Under the pieces are notes generated by a model. The model was not told where the DNA came from, did no database searches, and worked only from the letters and a program-made list of their open reading frames with translations. Shown here in pieces: positions 33,398-41,679 of a stretch of 64,000 nt of DNA. Origin of the DNA: Streptomyces sp. TLI_053. GTDB lineage: Bacteria; Actinomycetota; Actinomycetes; Streptomycetales; Streptomycetaceae. Each line of letters opens with the position of its first letter. Position 1 is the first letter of the stretch. The position numbers were made by a program, and so were the translations under genes. The stretch is from NCBI RefSeq assembly GCF_900105395.1, contig NZ_LT629775.1, forward strand, positions 5,848,501 through 5,912,500, in the 5' to 3' direction.

Positions 33398-33403
33398 ATG
33401 GTA
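33398..33403 (-). promoter_or_regulatory. -10-like TACCAT before leaderless LCP gene C
   Basis: On the minus strand TACCAT ends seven bases before ATG 33390, with no ribosome binding site at a usable distance. Confidence 0.45.
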
Positions 33404-33595
33404 GGGGCGCCCCCGGTCGGGCCGGGTGAGGGCGCGCCGTGGTCGGGGAGTACGGTGGGCCCCGACAGGAGAAACGTTCCTCTGTGCGCCCCACGGGCGA
33501 CCCCGGACAGCTCCTGCGACGGTCCTTCGCACACCCCCCGCCCGCCCGGGCGGAGACGCCCAGACCGGGACAAGACGACACCCCGCCCGCACCGG

Positions 33596-33601
33596 TACGG
33601 T
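33596..33601 (+). promoter_or_regulatory. -10-like TACGGT before a leaderless glycosyltransferase gene
   Basis: TACGGT ends eight bases before ATG 33610, and there is no Shine-Dalgarno sequence. Confidence 0.45.
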
Positions 33602-33609
33602 TGGCCCCG

Positions 33610-34650
33610 ATGAACACCAAGGCTGCTGAGGAGCTGCCGGCGGTCTCCGTGATCATGCCGGTGCTCAACGAGGAACGACACCTGCGCACGGCCGTCCGGC
33701 ACATCCTGGAACAGGACTACGCCGGGTCGATGGAGGTGGTGATCGCCCTCGGTCCGTCCACCGACCGCACCGCGCAGATCGCCGCCGAACTCGTCGCCGA
33801 GGACCCCAGAGTCCGGACGGTGGAGAACCCCACAGGGCGCACTCCCGCGGGGCTGAACGCCGCCATCCGCGGCTCCCGCCATCCGATAGTGGTGCGCGTC
33901 GACGGCCACGGCCTGCTGACTCCCGGCTACATCACCACGGCGGTCCGGCTGCTCGGCGAGATGGAGGCCGCCAACGTCGGCGGCATCATGCACGCCGAGG
34001 GCGAGACCGAGTGGGAACACGCGGTCGCCGCGGCGATGACCTCCAAGATCGGTGTCGGCAACGCGGCCTTCCACACCGGCGGCCTGGCCGGCCCGGCGGA
34101 CACCGTCTACCTCGGTGTGTTCCGGCGCGAGGTGCTGGAGCGCCTCGGCGGCTACAACGAGGAATTCGTCCGCGCCCAGGACTGGGAGCTCAACTACCGG
34201 ATCCGCCAGGACGGCGGCCTGGTGTGGTTCACCCCGCAGCTGCGCGTCACCTACCGGCCCCGCCCCACCATCAAGGCCCTGGCGAAGCAGTACAAGGACT
34301 ACGGCCGCTGGCGCCGGGTGGTCACCCGCTACCACCGCGGCTCGGTCAACCTGCGCTACCTCGCGCCCCCCACCGCCTTCGTCGGGGTGACGCTCGGCCT
34401 GCTGCTCGGCCTGGCCGTCCACCCGGCCTTCCTGGCCCTGCCCGGCATCTATCTGCTCGGCATCGCGGGCGGAGCGCTGAAGGAGGGCCGCGACCTGTCG
34501 CCCAAGGCGAAGGCGCTGCTCGCGGTGGCCTTCGCGACCATGCACCTCAGCTGGGGCTTCGGCTTCCTCACCTCGCCGCGCTCGCTGGCCCGCAGGGTCA
34601 TCGGCAGCCGCGCCCCGTCCAGCGCGGACGTGGTCGCCGAGCGGGGCTGA
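33610..34650 (+). CDS. Family 2 glycosyltransferase (ExoA-like)
   Basis: Enzyme of 346 residues. The GT2 domain (~10-245) begins VSVIMPVLNEERHL, has a DG pair in VVRVDGHG where the DxD usually sits, and a catalytic-region QDWELNYRIRQDGG. Two or three hydrophobic segments near the C-terminus (~258-320) anchor it in the membrane. It probably adds a sugar from a nucleotide donor to a lipid-linked glycan, and resembles succinoglycan-type ExoA. It is divergent from an LCP gene and followed by a beta-helix acetyltransferase, consistent with making and attaching one surface polymer. Probably leaderless. Confidence 0.92.
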   Translation: MNTKAAEELPAVSVIMPVLNEERHLRTAVRHILEQDYAGSMEVVIALGPSTDRTAQIAAELVAEDPRVRTVENPTGRTPAGLNAAIRGSRHPIVVRVDGHGLLTPGYITTAVRLLGEMEAANVGGIMHAEGETEWEHAVAAAMTSKIGVGNAAFHTGGLAGPADTVYLGVFRREVLERLGGYNEEFVRAQDWELNYRIRQDGGLVWFTPQLRVTYRPRPTIKALAKQYKDYGRWRRVVTRYHRGSVNLRYLAPPTAFVGVTLGLLLGLAVHPAFLALPGIYLLGIAGGALKEGRDLSPKAKALLAVAFATMHLSWGFGFLTSPRSLARRVIGSRAPSSADVVAERG

Positions 34651-34773
34651 CACGGCCCGGCGCGACTGAACACGGCCTGGCCGAGCACGGCCCGGCCGGA
34701 CAGGGCCCGGCGCCGGCCGGGGCACCATCCGGCCAATCCCGCGGACCCGCCCTCCCGTTCCCGCGCCCGACGC

Positions 34774-34779
34774 TATGGT
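34774..34779 (+). promoter_or_regulatory. -10-like TATGGT before a leaderless acetyltransferase gene
   Basis: TATGGT ends eight bases before ATG 34788, with no ribosome binding site. It marks a separate transcript from the glycosyltransferase. Confidence 0.45.
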
Positions 34780-34787
34780 CGGGCGCC

Positions 34788-35519
34788 ATGGGGACAGTCG
34801 AGGGCGGGTCCGCCGCCGTTTCCGGGGCCGCCGTTTCCGAGGGCTCCGATTCAGAGGGCTCCGTTTCCGGGGGCCCCGATTCCGGGGCCGTCGTTTCCGC
34901 CGCCTCCGGGGCCCGGGTCGAACCCACCGCCGACGTGGACGGGCGCGCCGTGCTCGGTGCCGGTACGACGGTCTGGCACCTCGCCCAGGTCCGTGAGGAC
35001 GCGGTGATCGGCGCGGACTGCATCATCGGCCGCGGCGCCTACGTGGGCCCGGGGGTGCGGATCGGCGACCGGGTCAAGCTGCAGAACCACGCCTTGGTCT
35101 ACGAGCCGGCGGTGCTGGAGGACGGCGTCTTCGTCGGACCGGCCGCGGTGCTCACCAACGACCTCTACCCGCGCTCGGTCGACGTCGACGGCCGGCTCAA
35201 GCGCGGCGAGGACTGGCACGCCCGAGGGGTGACGCTCCGCCGGGGCTGCTCGATCGGCGGCCGCGCCGTCCTGGTCGCCGGGGTTACGGTGGGCCGCTGG
35301 GCCCTGGTCGCGGCCGGCGCGGTGGTGCACCGGGACGTCCCGGACTTCGCCCTGGTGGCCGGGGTCCCGGCCCGTCGGATCAAGTGGGTCGGCCGAGCCG
35401 GCGAACCGCTGCGACCGGCGGGGGCGGACCGCTGGGTCTGCCCCCGCACCGGTGAGGAGTACCGGGAGCGGGACGGCCTGCTCGCGCCGGTCGAACCCGA
35501 GCCGCCGAGCGGGTCCTGA
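34788..35519 (+). CDS. Left-handed beta-helix sugar N-acetyltransferase (WlbB/WbpD-like)
   Basis: Acyltransferase of 243 residues. After a Ser/Gly-rich N-terminal tail (~1-45), coded by imperfect 18-base repeats, comes the hexapeptide helix: VEPTADVDGRAVLGAGTTVWHLAQVREDAVIGADCIIGRGAYVGPGV (first half). The typical TNDLYPRS loop and GVTLRRGCSIGG follow. This is the pattern of UDP-2,3-diamino-sugar N-acetyltransferases. The C-terminal WVCPRTGEEYRE could bind metal or is just a tail. It probably modifies a nucleotide sugar for a surface polymer. Confidence 0.88.
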   Translation: MGTVEGGSAAVSGAAVSEGSDSEGSVSGGPDSGAVVSAASGARVEPTADVDGRAVLGAGTTVWHLAQVREDAVIGADCIIGRGAYVGPGVRIGDRVKLQNHALVYEPAVLEDGVFVGPAAVLTNDLYPRSVDVDGRLKRGEDWHARGVTLRRGCSIGGRAVLVAGVTVGRWALVAAGAVVHRDVPDFALVAGVPARRIKWVGRAGEPLRPAGADRWVCPRTGEEYRERDGLLAPVEPEPPSGS

Positions 35520-35546
35520 CCTCCGGGGCGGCGCTTCCGGGCGGGG

Positions 35547-37217
35547 CTACTTCGCGCAGGCGTCGATGTCGTCGCCCTGGACCCGCTGGAGGTCCTTCGG
35601 GGCCTCGCTCGGCACCGCGGCGGGCGCCGCGGCGGCCTCGGCGGCGGCCGCCGCCGGCGCGTCCTTGCCGAGCACCAGCACCAGTCCGTCCCGGGCGCCC
35701 AGCTTCGGGTCGGCCCTGACGGCGTCGGCGGGCAGACCCAGCGCGGTGGCCAGCGCGGCCGCCTCGGCGGTCCTCCCGGCCGGGTAGGTGATCGAGGTGG
35801 TCGCCGCGACCGGAGCGTTGGCGGCGGTGGCGGCCTTGGCGTAGCCCTTCGTCACCAGCCGCTCCACGGTCTGCTGCGCCTGCCCGGGCGTCCCGGTGCC
35901 GTTGCGCACCGTCACCCGGAGGTCCTTCGCGTCGACCGCCGCGGCCGCGGCGGTCGACGCCGCACCCCCGGGGGCCGCCGGAGCGGACGCGACCGGAGCC
36001 GCCGGAACGGACGCGGCCGCCGGGGCCGACGCCGCCGGGGCCTCCGGTGCCGCGGCTCCCGCCGCGGGCTCGGTCAGCGAGCGGTCGTTGCCGACCATCG
36101 AGAACAGCTGGGCGGCGTCCGGCTGCTTGAGCACCAGCCGGTTCTCGTCCGCCGGGTCGTCCAGCACCGGCACGGTGGCGAAGGTGATCTTCCCGCTGTC
36201 GACCTTGCTCAGGTCCAGGGCGAGGTCCTTCAGCTTGTCCACGCTGCCGATCCCGGAGTCCACGGTGAGCGCCTTGGTGGCGGAGTCCGCGAGCTTCCAC
36301 AGCTTGGCCGGGTTGGTCAGGGTGTCGCTGCTCTTGATCGAGCGGATCATCGAGCCGATGAACTGCTGCTGGAGCGGTATTCGGGTGAGGTCGCCGCCCA
36401 GCCCGACGGCGTGCCGGGTACGGACGAAGGCGAGTGCCTCGTCGCCCTGGACGACGTGTCGGCCCTTGCTCATCCGCAGGTGCGAGTCCGGGTCGTTGAT
36501 GTCCTTGGCCGCGCACACCTCGACGCCGCCGACGGCGGTGGAGAGTGTTTTGACGGCGTCGAAGTTGACCATCACGAAGTGGTCGACCCGGATCCCGGTG
36601 ACCTTCTCGACGGTCTTCCAGGTGCAGCCCGGATCGCGGCCCTCCTGGCCGAGGCTGTTGTTGAACATCGTGCGCGCCGTCCCGGGGATGGTCTTCCCGT
36701 CCGGTGCCTGGCACTCCGGGACGGGCACCATGAGGTCGCGCGGGATGCTGAGCGCCGTGGCGTTGCTGCGGTCCTTGGCGATGTGGAACAGCAGCGTGGT
36801 GTCCGCGTGCCCGGCGCTGCCCTCGTCGCCGTACTCGCGGCCCAGGCCCTCCCGGCTGTCGGTGCCGATCACCAGGATGTTCAGGGCGTCGCCGGCCGGC
36901 TTGGGCCGCTCCGCCTCGTTGCCCAGCTGCACCTTGACGGCGGTGATGTTGTTGTTGAAGTGCTGGTACGCGTAGTACGCGCCGCCGCAGCCGGCCACCA
37001 GGGCGAACGCGGCGAGGCCGCCGGTCCACTTCAGCACCCGCCGGCGCCGGGTGCGCCGGGCGGTCAGGGCACGGCGCCGGGCGGCCCGGCCGCCGGGGTG
37101 CGGGGGCTCGGACGCGGCCTCGGCGGGGGTGTGCCGGCGCTGGGCGGGGACGCCCCGGGCGGGGTCGGCGGGGTGCCGGTCGGCGCCCGGCCCTCCGTCG
37201 TGGATGTCGTGCTGCAC
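35547..37217 (-). CDS. LytR-CpsA-Psr protein D with LytR_C domain
   Basis: LCP ligase of 556 residues. A basic cytoplasmic tail (~1-62) ends in RRTRRRR before a helix (~65-85). The LCP domain has HADTTLLFHI, SIPRDLMVPVPE, an unusual extension with Cys before TMFNNSLGQEG, AVGGVEVCAA, and FVRTRHAVGLGGDLTRIPLQQQF. An Ala/Pro linker leads to a LytR_C domain (DLRVTVRNGTGTPGQAQQTVERL). GTG 37217 is chosen because GGGGAG lies six bases upstream. It is followed in the same direction by LCP C but separated by the oppositely oriented sugar genes. Confidence 0.93.
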   Translation of the reverse strand: MQHDIHDGGPGADRHPADPARGVPAQRRHTPAEAASEPPHPGGRAARRRALTARRTRRRRVLKWTGGLAAFALVAGCGGAYYAYQHFNNNITAVKVQLGNEAERPKPAGDALNILVIGTDSREGLGREYGDEGSAGHADTTLLFHIAKDRSNATALSIPRDLMVPVPECQAPDGKTIPGTARTMFNNSLGQEGRDPGCTWKTVEKVTGIRVDHFVMVNFDAVKTLSTAVGGVEVCAAKDINDPDSHLRMSKGRHVVQGDEALAFVRTRHAVGLGGDLTRIPLQQQFIGSMIRSIKSSDTLTNPAKLWKLADSATKALTVDSGIGSVDKLKDLALDLSKVDSGKITFATVPVLDDPADENRLVLKQPDAAQLFSMVGNDRSLTEPAAGAAAPEAPAASAPAAASVPAAPVASAPAAPGGAASTAAAAAVDAKDLRVTVRNGTGTPGQAQQTVERLVTKGYAKAATAANAPVAATTSITYPAGRTAEAAALATALGLPADAVRADPKLGARDGLVLVLGKDAPAAAAAEAAAAPAAVPSEAPKDLQRVQGDDIDACAK

Positions 37218-37433
37218 GGGTGCTCCCCTCCCTCCGGCCGCTCCTCGGCCCGGCACGCGAAATGCGCGACCGACTCGGACACCCTAGACGAGCCGGATGA
37301 GGGAATTGTTCCGGATGTGATCTCCGCCATGGTTTCCGGAGGGAATTGCGCGGCCGAATACGAGGCCGGAAATTTCCCCGGAGAACCCTTCCAAGATCAT
37401 GATCCGTGTACGGAACGGTGATCGTGGCCAGGC
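37218..37433. other. Intergenic gap between two LCP genes
   Basis: A 216-base gap with a less GC-rich centre (37295-37400), presumably the promoter of LCP gene D. No specific box is convincing and no other feature is recognised. Confidence 0.4.
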
Positions 37434-38975
37434 TCAATGCACCGCGCAGGCGTCCACGTCGGCGGTCCGTCCTTCGAAGGCCGACGGGCTGCCCGCGCCC
37501 GGTGACGGCGACGCTCCGGAGGTCCCGACGGCCGTGCCGGCCGAGGCCGGAACGGAGGCCGGCGACGAGTCGGGAACCGGGGCCGGAGCCGAGCTCGGAG
37601 CCGAGGTCGGTGACGAGGCCGAGGCCGACGACCGGGCGGCCGCGGAGGAGGGCGCCGACGTCGGCCCGGTCCCCACCGGGGCGGCGGACGGGCTCGCCCC
37701 CGGCGGCCGCACCTCCACCGGCCGGTCGTCCCGCAGCGCCGCGAACAGCTGGGTGGTCTGCGGCTGCACGAACTCGTCCCGGTCCGAGTCGAACCGGTAC
37801 GGCCGCCGCGGCGCCGTCAGGAAGGTCACGTCCGAGGACGGGATGCCGCGCAGGTCCTGGGTCAGGTCGTACAGCTCGCCCAGCGAGGACAGCCCGCCGT
37901 CCGCCCGCACCGAGGAGGTGGCTGCGTCCAGCACCGGCCACAGTTTGGTCGGGTTGAGCAGCACGTCCTGCGACTGGACCTTGCGGATCAGCGCCGCCAG
38001 GAACTGCTGCTGACGTCCCATCCGCTGGGTGTCGCTGCCGTCCCCGAGGGTCTCCCTGGCCCGGACGTAACCGAGCGCCTGCTCGCCGTGCAGGGTCTGC
38101 CGCCCGGCCGCCAGGTCCAGCTTGGCGTCCTTGTCGTGGATCGGCTGCGGGACGCACACCTCGACCCCGTCGACGGCGTCCACCATCCGCTTGAAGCCCG
38201 CGAAGTCGACGATCACGTAGTGGTCGATCCGGATGCCGCTGAGCTGTTCCACGGTCCGGATCGAGCAGGCCGGGCCGCCGGTCTCGAACGCGGCGTTGAA
38301 CTGCATCAGCGTCGGCCGGCTGCGGGTGCCGTCCGGCTTCTCGCAGGCCGGGACGCTCACCATGACGTCGCGCGGGATGGAGACCGCGGTCGCGTGCCGC
38401 CGGTCGGCCGCCAGGTGGAGCAGGATCGTGGTGTCCGAGCGCTGGCCGCCGGCCGCGCCGTAGGTGGCGTTCGCGCCGGTGCGGTCGTCGCTGCCGATCA
38501 GCAGCAGGTTCTCGGCGCCCCGGGCCCCGGCGGTCCGGCTGGGGCGCTCGGCCTCCAGCCGGGCCAGCAACTGGTCGGTGGTGGAGTCGGTGCGGATGTT
38601 GCCGTCGAGCTTGCGGTAGGCGACCCAGAGCAGGGTGCCGCAGCCGACGAGCAGGAAGGAGAGGACGCCGGCGGTGACGATCAGCCACCGCCGGCGCCGG
38701 CGCTTTCCTCCGCCGGGCGGGCCGGGAGGGCCGGGCGCCCCGGGGGGCTCCGGGTCCCCCGGGCCTCCCGCCCCGGCGGCGCCGTCCGGCCCGCCCGGCG
38801 GCTGTCCCGTCGGCGGCTGCCCGGTCGGCGTCCCTCCGGTCGGCGTCCGGCTGTCGGGCGTCCGTTCCTCCGGGGTCCGTTCCTTCGGCGTCCGCCCGTT
38901 CGGCGGGAGTCCGGTCCTCGGGTGTCCGGTCGGGAGGGGTTCGGTCGGGGGGTGCTCGGTGTCGTCCTCGGCCAT
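37434..38975 (-). CDS. LytR-CpsA-Psr (LCP) family protein E
   Basis: LCP ligase of 513 residues. The N-terminal 90 residues are a Pro/Thr/Gly tail with repeated (K/E)ERTP and TGQPP units, ending KRRRRR before a helix (~94-115). The LCP domain shows RSDTTILLHLA, SIPRDVMVSVP, LMQFNAAFETGG, DAVDGVEVCVP and YVRARETLGDGSDTQRMGRQQQF. The C-terminal Ser/Ala/Pro tail carries no LytR_C domain. Together with proteins A-D it makes five paralogues in 29 kb, an unusually dense set. Confidence 0.93.
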   Translation of the reverse strand: MAEDDTEHPPTEPLPTGHPRTGLPPNGRTPKERTPEERTPDSRTPTGGTPTGQPPTGQPPGGPDGAAGAGGPGDPEPPGAPGPPGPPGGGKRRRRRWLIVTAGVLSFLLVGCGTLLWVAYRKLDGNIRTDSTTDQLLARLEAERPSRTAGARGAENLLLIGSDDRTGANATYGAAGGQRSDTTILLHLAADRRHATAVSIPRDVMVSVPACEKPDGTRSRPTLMQFNAAFETGGPACSIRTVEQLSGIRIDHYVIVDFAGFKRMVDAVDGVEVCVPQPIHDKDAKLDLAAGRQTLHGEQALGYVRARETLGDGSDTQRMGRQQQFLAALIRKVQSQDVLLNPTKLWPVLDAATSSVRADGGLSSLGELYDLTQDLRGIPSSDVTFLTAPRRPYRFDSDRDEFVQPQTTQLFAALRDDRPVEVRPPGASPSAAPVGTGPTSAPSSAAARSSASASSPTSAPSSAPAPVPDSSPASVPASAGTAVGTSGASPSPGAGSPSAFEGRTADVDACAVH

Positions 38976-39011
38976 GGCAGGGATCCCTACCCGTCCGGCC
39001 GGGGCCGGGGG

Positions 39012-39803
39012 TTACCCGAGGCGCAGTGTCACCCGTTCGGATTCGACCCGCTTCTCCCACTGCCCGGCGTCCAGGCCGTCCGCGTTGCGGCAGAGCACCA
39101 CCGACGCGCCGGCCGCCAGCGGCGCCAGCAGCCCGGCCTCCAGCCCGGACCAGTCGTCGAAGGAGAGGGTGGAGAGCACCCGGTCGCCCGGTCCGAGACC
39201 GAGCCGGGCGGCGCCCTCCCGGGCCAGCTGGACGGTCTGGTCCCCGGTCAGCTTCAGCGGCAGGCCGTCCACCACGGTCTCCAGCGCGGGGGCGTCCGGG
39301 GTGACGGGGGAGTAGGGGGCGAACCGGTCGCCCTGCCCGGGCACCTCGGCCGCGTAGTCCAGGAAGCCGTCCGGGCGCTGGGGGAACCGTCCGCCGAGCG
39401 GACGCAGGGCGAGCGCCACCCGCTCGCCCTCGCAGGCCTGGGCGGCCTCCAGACCGTCCGGGCCGCTGACCACCAGGTCGGCGGCGGCCGGGTCGCCGGC
39501 CGGGACCGCCGCGACCCCCACCGACCAGCAGGCGAGCAGCCAGACGGCGCTCTGCCAGTGGGCCGGGAGGAGCAGCGCGGCGCGGTCGCCCGGACCGGCG
39601 TTGAGTTCGTCCTGGAGCAGGTTTGCGGTCTTGGCCACCCAGTTGTCGAAGGTCCTCGCGGACAGTTCCACGCGTTCGCCGGTGGCGTCGTCGTAGAAGG
39701 TGACCAGTGGGGCCGCGGGGTCGACCGAGGGAGTGCCACCTCGCAGGTAAGCGTGCAGCAGCTCGACGGGGGTGCGGGCATCGGCAGCGAAAGGCGAAGT
39801 CAT
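39012..39803 (-). CDS. TIGR03089 family protein (partial acyl-adenylate fold)
   Basis: A 263-residue actinobacterial protein that resembles the N-terminal half of AMP-binding ligases: VTFYDDATGERVELSARTFDNWVAKTANLLQDE and GDRAALLLPAHWQSAVWLLACWSVGVAAVP. It lacks the large catalytic half and the C-terminal lid, so it cannot be a normal ligase. From the family (TIGR03089) the function is unknown. TAGGCT (39814-39819) is a plausible -10 ten bases before the ATG. It is divergent from an amidase gene. Confidence 0.85.
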   Translation of the reverse strand: MTSPFAADARTPVELLHAYLRGGTPSVDPAAPLVTFYDDATGERVELSARTFDNWVAKTANLLQDELNAGPGDRAALLLPAHWQSAVWLLACWSVGVAAVPAGDPAAADLVVSGPDGLEAAQACEGERVALALRPLGGRFPQRPDGFLDYAAEVPGQGDRFAPYSPVTPDAPALETVVDGLPLKLTGDQTVQLAREGAARLGLGPGDRVLSTLSFDDWSGLEAGLLAPLAAGASVVLCRNADGLDAGQWEKRVESERVTLRLG

Positions 39804-39907
39804 GGTGCGCCCCAGCCTACGGCCTTCGGGTGGACGTCCGGGAGGGGTGGCGGAAGGGTCGCCGGGTGGCGTGGCGCCCCGGCGAGAATCCCGTGAACAT
39901 CCGGGAT

Positions 39908-41113
39908 ATGCGCATCTCTCTCCGTGCCCTCCGCGGCCGCCCGCCCGTCGTCCTGCTCGCCGTCCTCGCGGCCGCCCTGACGCTCCCGTCGATCCCCGCC
40001 GGGGCCCGGGCCGGGGGTGGGGCACCGGCGGCCCGGACGGGGACGCCGGGTGCGGCGGGCGGCGGCTCCGTCACCTCGCTCCCGCTGACCGGGGGGCGGC
40101 TCCCGGCCGGGCGCACCGCGGGGCGGTTCGAGCTGCTCGGCGTCGGCTGGGACGGTCCGGCGCGCGCGCTCGCCGGGGGCAGCGTCAGGGTCCGCACCCG
40201 GGACGCGGTCACCGGCGGCTGGAGCGGCTGGCACGAGCTGGAGACCGACGGCGAGGACGGTCCGGACGCCGGGGCCGACGCCGCGTTCGGCACCGCCGCA
40301 GTAGCGGGCGGTACCCGGCGCGGCGCCACCGCCCCGCTGTGGACCGGCCCGAGCGACGGTGTCGCCGTCGAGGTGACGCCCGGTCCGGCCGGACCGCCGC
40401 CCGGACTGCGGGTGGAACTGGTCGACCCGGGGGAGGGCGTCCGCTCCGCGGGCCCGCGGAGCGCGGCCGCCGGACCGGCGGCCGGCGACCGCCGGAGCGG
40501 CCACCACCAGGCCCCGCGCCCGGAGATCGTCACCCGGGCCGGCTGGGGCGCGGACGAGTCGATCCGCGAGCCCGACTTCGTGTACACCGGACCGGTCCGG
40601 ACGGTCTTCGTCCACCACACCGCGACCGCCACCGAGTACGCGTGCTCCGACGCGCCCCGGCTGATCCGGGCGGTCTACCAGTACCACGTACAGAGCAACG
40701 GGTGGCGGGACATCGGCTACAACTTCCTGGTCGACCGCTGCGGCACCGTCTACGAGGGACGGGCCGGCGGCACCGACCTGCCGGTGCACGGCGCGCACAC
40801 GCTGGGCTTCAACACCGACTCGGCCGGTGTCGCGGCGATCGGCACCTTCGTCACGGACGTCCCCCCGGAGCCCCTGCTGACCGGGCTGGCCCGGATCGCG
40901 GCCTGGAAGCTCGGCCTCACCGACCAGGACGCGGCCGGGAGCACCCGGATGGTGTCCGGCTCCGACGGCAGCCTCTACCCGGCGGGCACCGGAGTGGACC
41001 TCCGGACGATCTCCGGGCACCGCGACGCCTTCAACACCGAGTGCCCGGGCGACGCCCTCTACCCGAGGCTCCCCGACCTGCGCACCGCGGCGGCGGCGCT
41101 CCAGGGCCGCTGA
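39908..41113 (+). CDS. Secreted PGRP-type N-acetylmuramoyl-L-alanine amidase
   Basis: Exported protein of 401 residues. A signal peptide (~1-38, VVLLAVLAAALTLPSIPAGARA) precedes an Ala/Gly-rich N-domain with a WSGWHELETDGE segment. The C-terminal PGRP/amidase-2 domain starts PRPEIVTRAGWGADESI. Zinc ligands are the HH of FVHHTATATEY, the H in ISGHRDAFNTECPGD and the Cys there; a catalytic-type Tyr is in YQYHVQSNGWRDIGYNF. It cleaves the bond between MurNAc and the stem peptide during wall turnover. GTG 39893 is an alternative start; GAGAAT just upstream may be the -10. Confidence 0.93.
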   Translation: MRISLRALRGRPPVVLLAVLAAALTLPSIPAGARAGGGAPAARTGTPGAAGGGSVTSLPLTGGRLPAGRTAGRFELLGVGWDGPARALAGGSVRVRTRDAVTGGWSGWHELETDGEDGPDAGADAAFGTAAVAGGTRRGATAPLWTGPSDGVAVEVTPGPAGPPPGLRVELVDPGEGVRSAGPRSAAAGPAAGDRRSGHHQAPRPEIVTRAGWGADESIREPDFVYTGPVRTVFVHHTATATEYACSDAPRLIRAVYQYHVQSNGWRDIGYNFLVDRCGTVYEGRAGGTDLPVHGAHTLGFNTDSAGVAAIGTFVTDVPPEPLLTGLARIAAWKLGLTDQDAAGSTRMVSGSDGSLYPAGTGVDLRTISGHRDAFNTECPGDALYPRLPDLRTAAAALQGR

Positions 41114-41122
41114 GCCCCCGGC

Positions 41123-41165
41123 CGGGCCCGTCCTACGCCGGGCCCGTCCTACGCCGGGCCCGGCC
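41123..41165. repeat. Short direct repeats at the SnoaL-like gene end
   Basis: A unit containing GGGCCCGTCCTACGCC occurs twice and a partial third time. The last copies provide the stop codon of the minus-strand gene. Confidence 0.6.
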
Positions 41166-41640
41166 CCCGCCCGATCAGCGCCCGCAGCTCGGCCGTCAGC
41201 GCCCGCGCGAGGTCCGGCCGCTCGTCGTACCGGGCCGGGGTGGCCTGCATCAGCGCGATCCGCCAGCCGGCGCCCGTGTCGGCCGCGATCACCGTGTGCA
41301 CCGCGTTCAGCGCGGGATCGAGGTCCTCCGCGTCGTCCGGCACCAGGCCGGCCACCGCGTCCAGCTGAGCCACCCGGGACCCCAGCGCCCGCACCCGTCG
41401 GACCTTGGCGACGTACTCGGGCGTCGGGCGGCCGGTGAAGACCAGTCCGAGTCCGGCGGCCATCACCGACCGGCCGACGTGCCGGGTCCCGTCGAAGCCG
41501 ATCAGCTCGCCGTCCACCGCGAACGGCCCGGCGAAGGCCGCGCCGTCCCGCAGGTTCCACCCCTCCAGCACCCGGTGGTAGAGGGACCGCACGGCACTCT
41601 CGTCACCGGCGGACAGCTCCGGCACCCGCGTATCGTTCAT
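41149..41640 (-). CDS. SnoaL/NTF2-like protein (SgcJ/EcaC type)
   Basis: A 163-residue protein with the NTF2-like cone fold: helix ESAVRSLYHRVLEGWNLRDGAAFAGPFAVDGELIGFDG, then strands with ALNAVHTVIAADTGAGWRIALMQATPA. Members range from polyketide cyclases to uncharacterised oxidoreductase-like proteins, and no catalytic residue is assignable. The C-terminal helix (RALTAELRALIG) is typical. ATG 41640 lies 39 bases from the divergent DNA glycosylase gene, so they share a very short regulatory region. Confidence 0.8.
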   Translation of the reverse strand: MNDTRVPELSAGDESAVRSLYHRVLEGWNLRDGAAFAGPFAVDGELIGFDGTRHVGRSVMAAGLGLVFTGRPTPEYVAKVRRVRALGSRVAQLDAVAGLVPDDAEDLDPALNAVHTVIAADTGAGWRIALMQATPARYDERPDLARALTAELRALIGRGPGPA

Positions 41641-41679
41641 ATCCCCATGGTCGGCGGACGGCGCAGGAGGTGCACGGCG

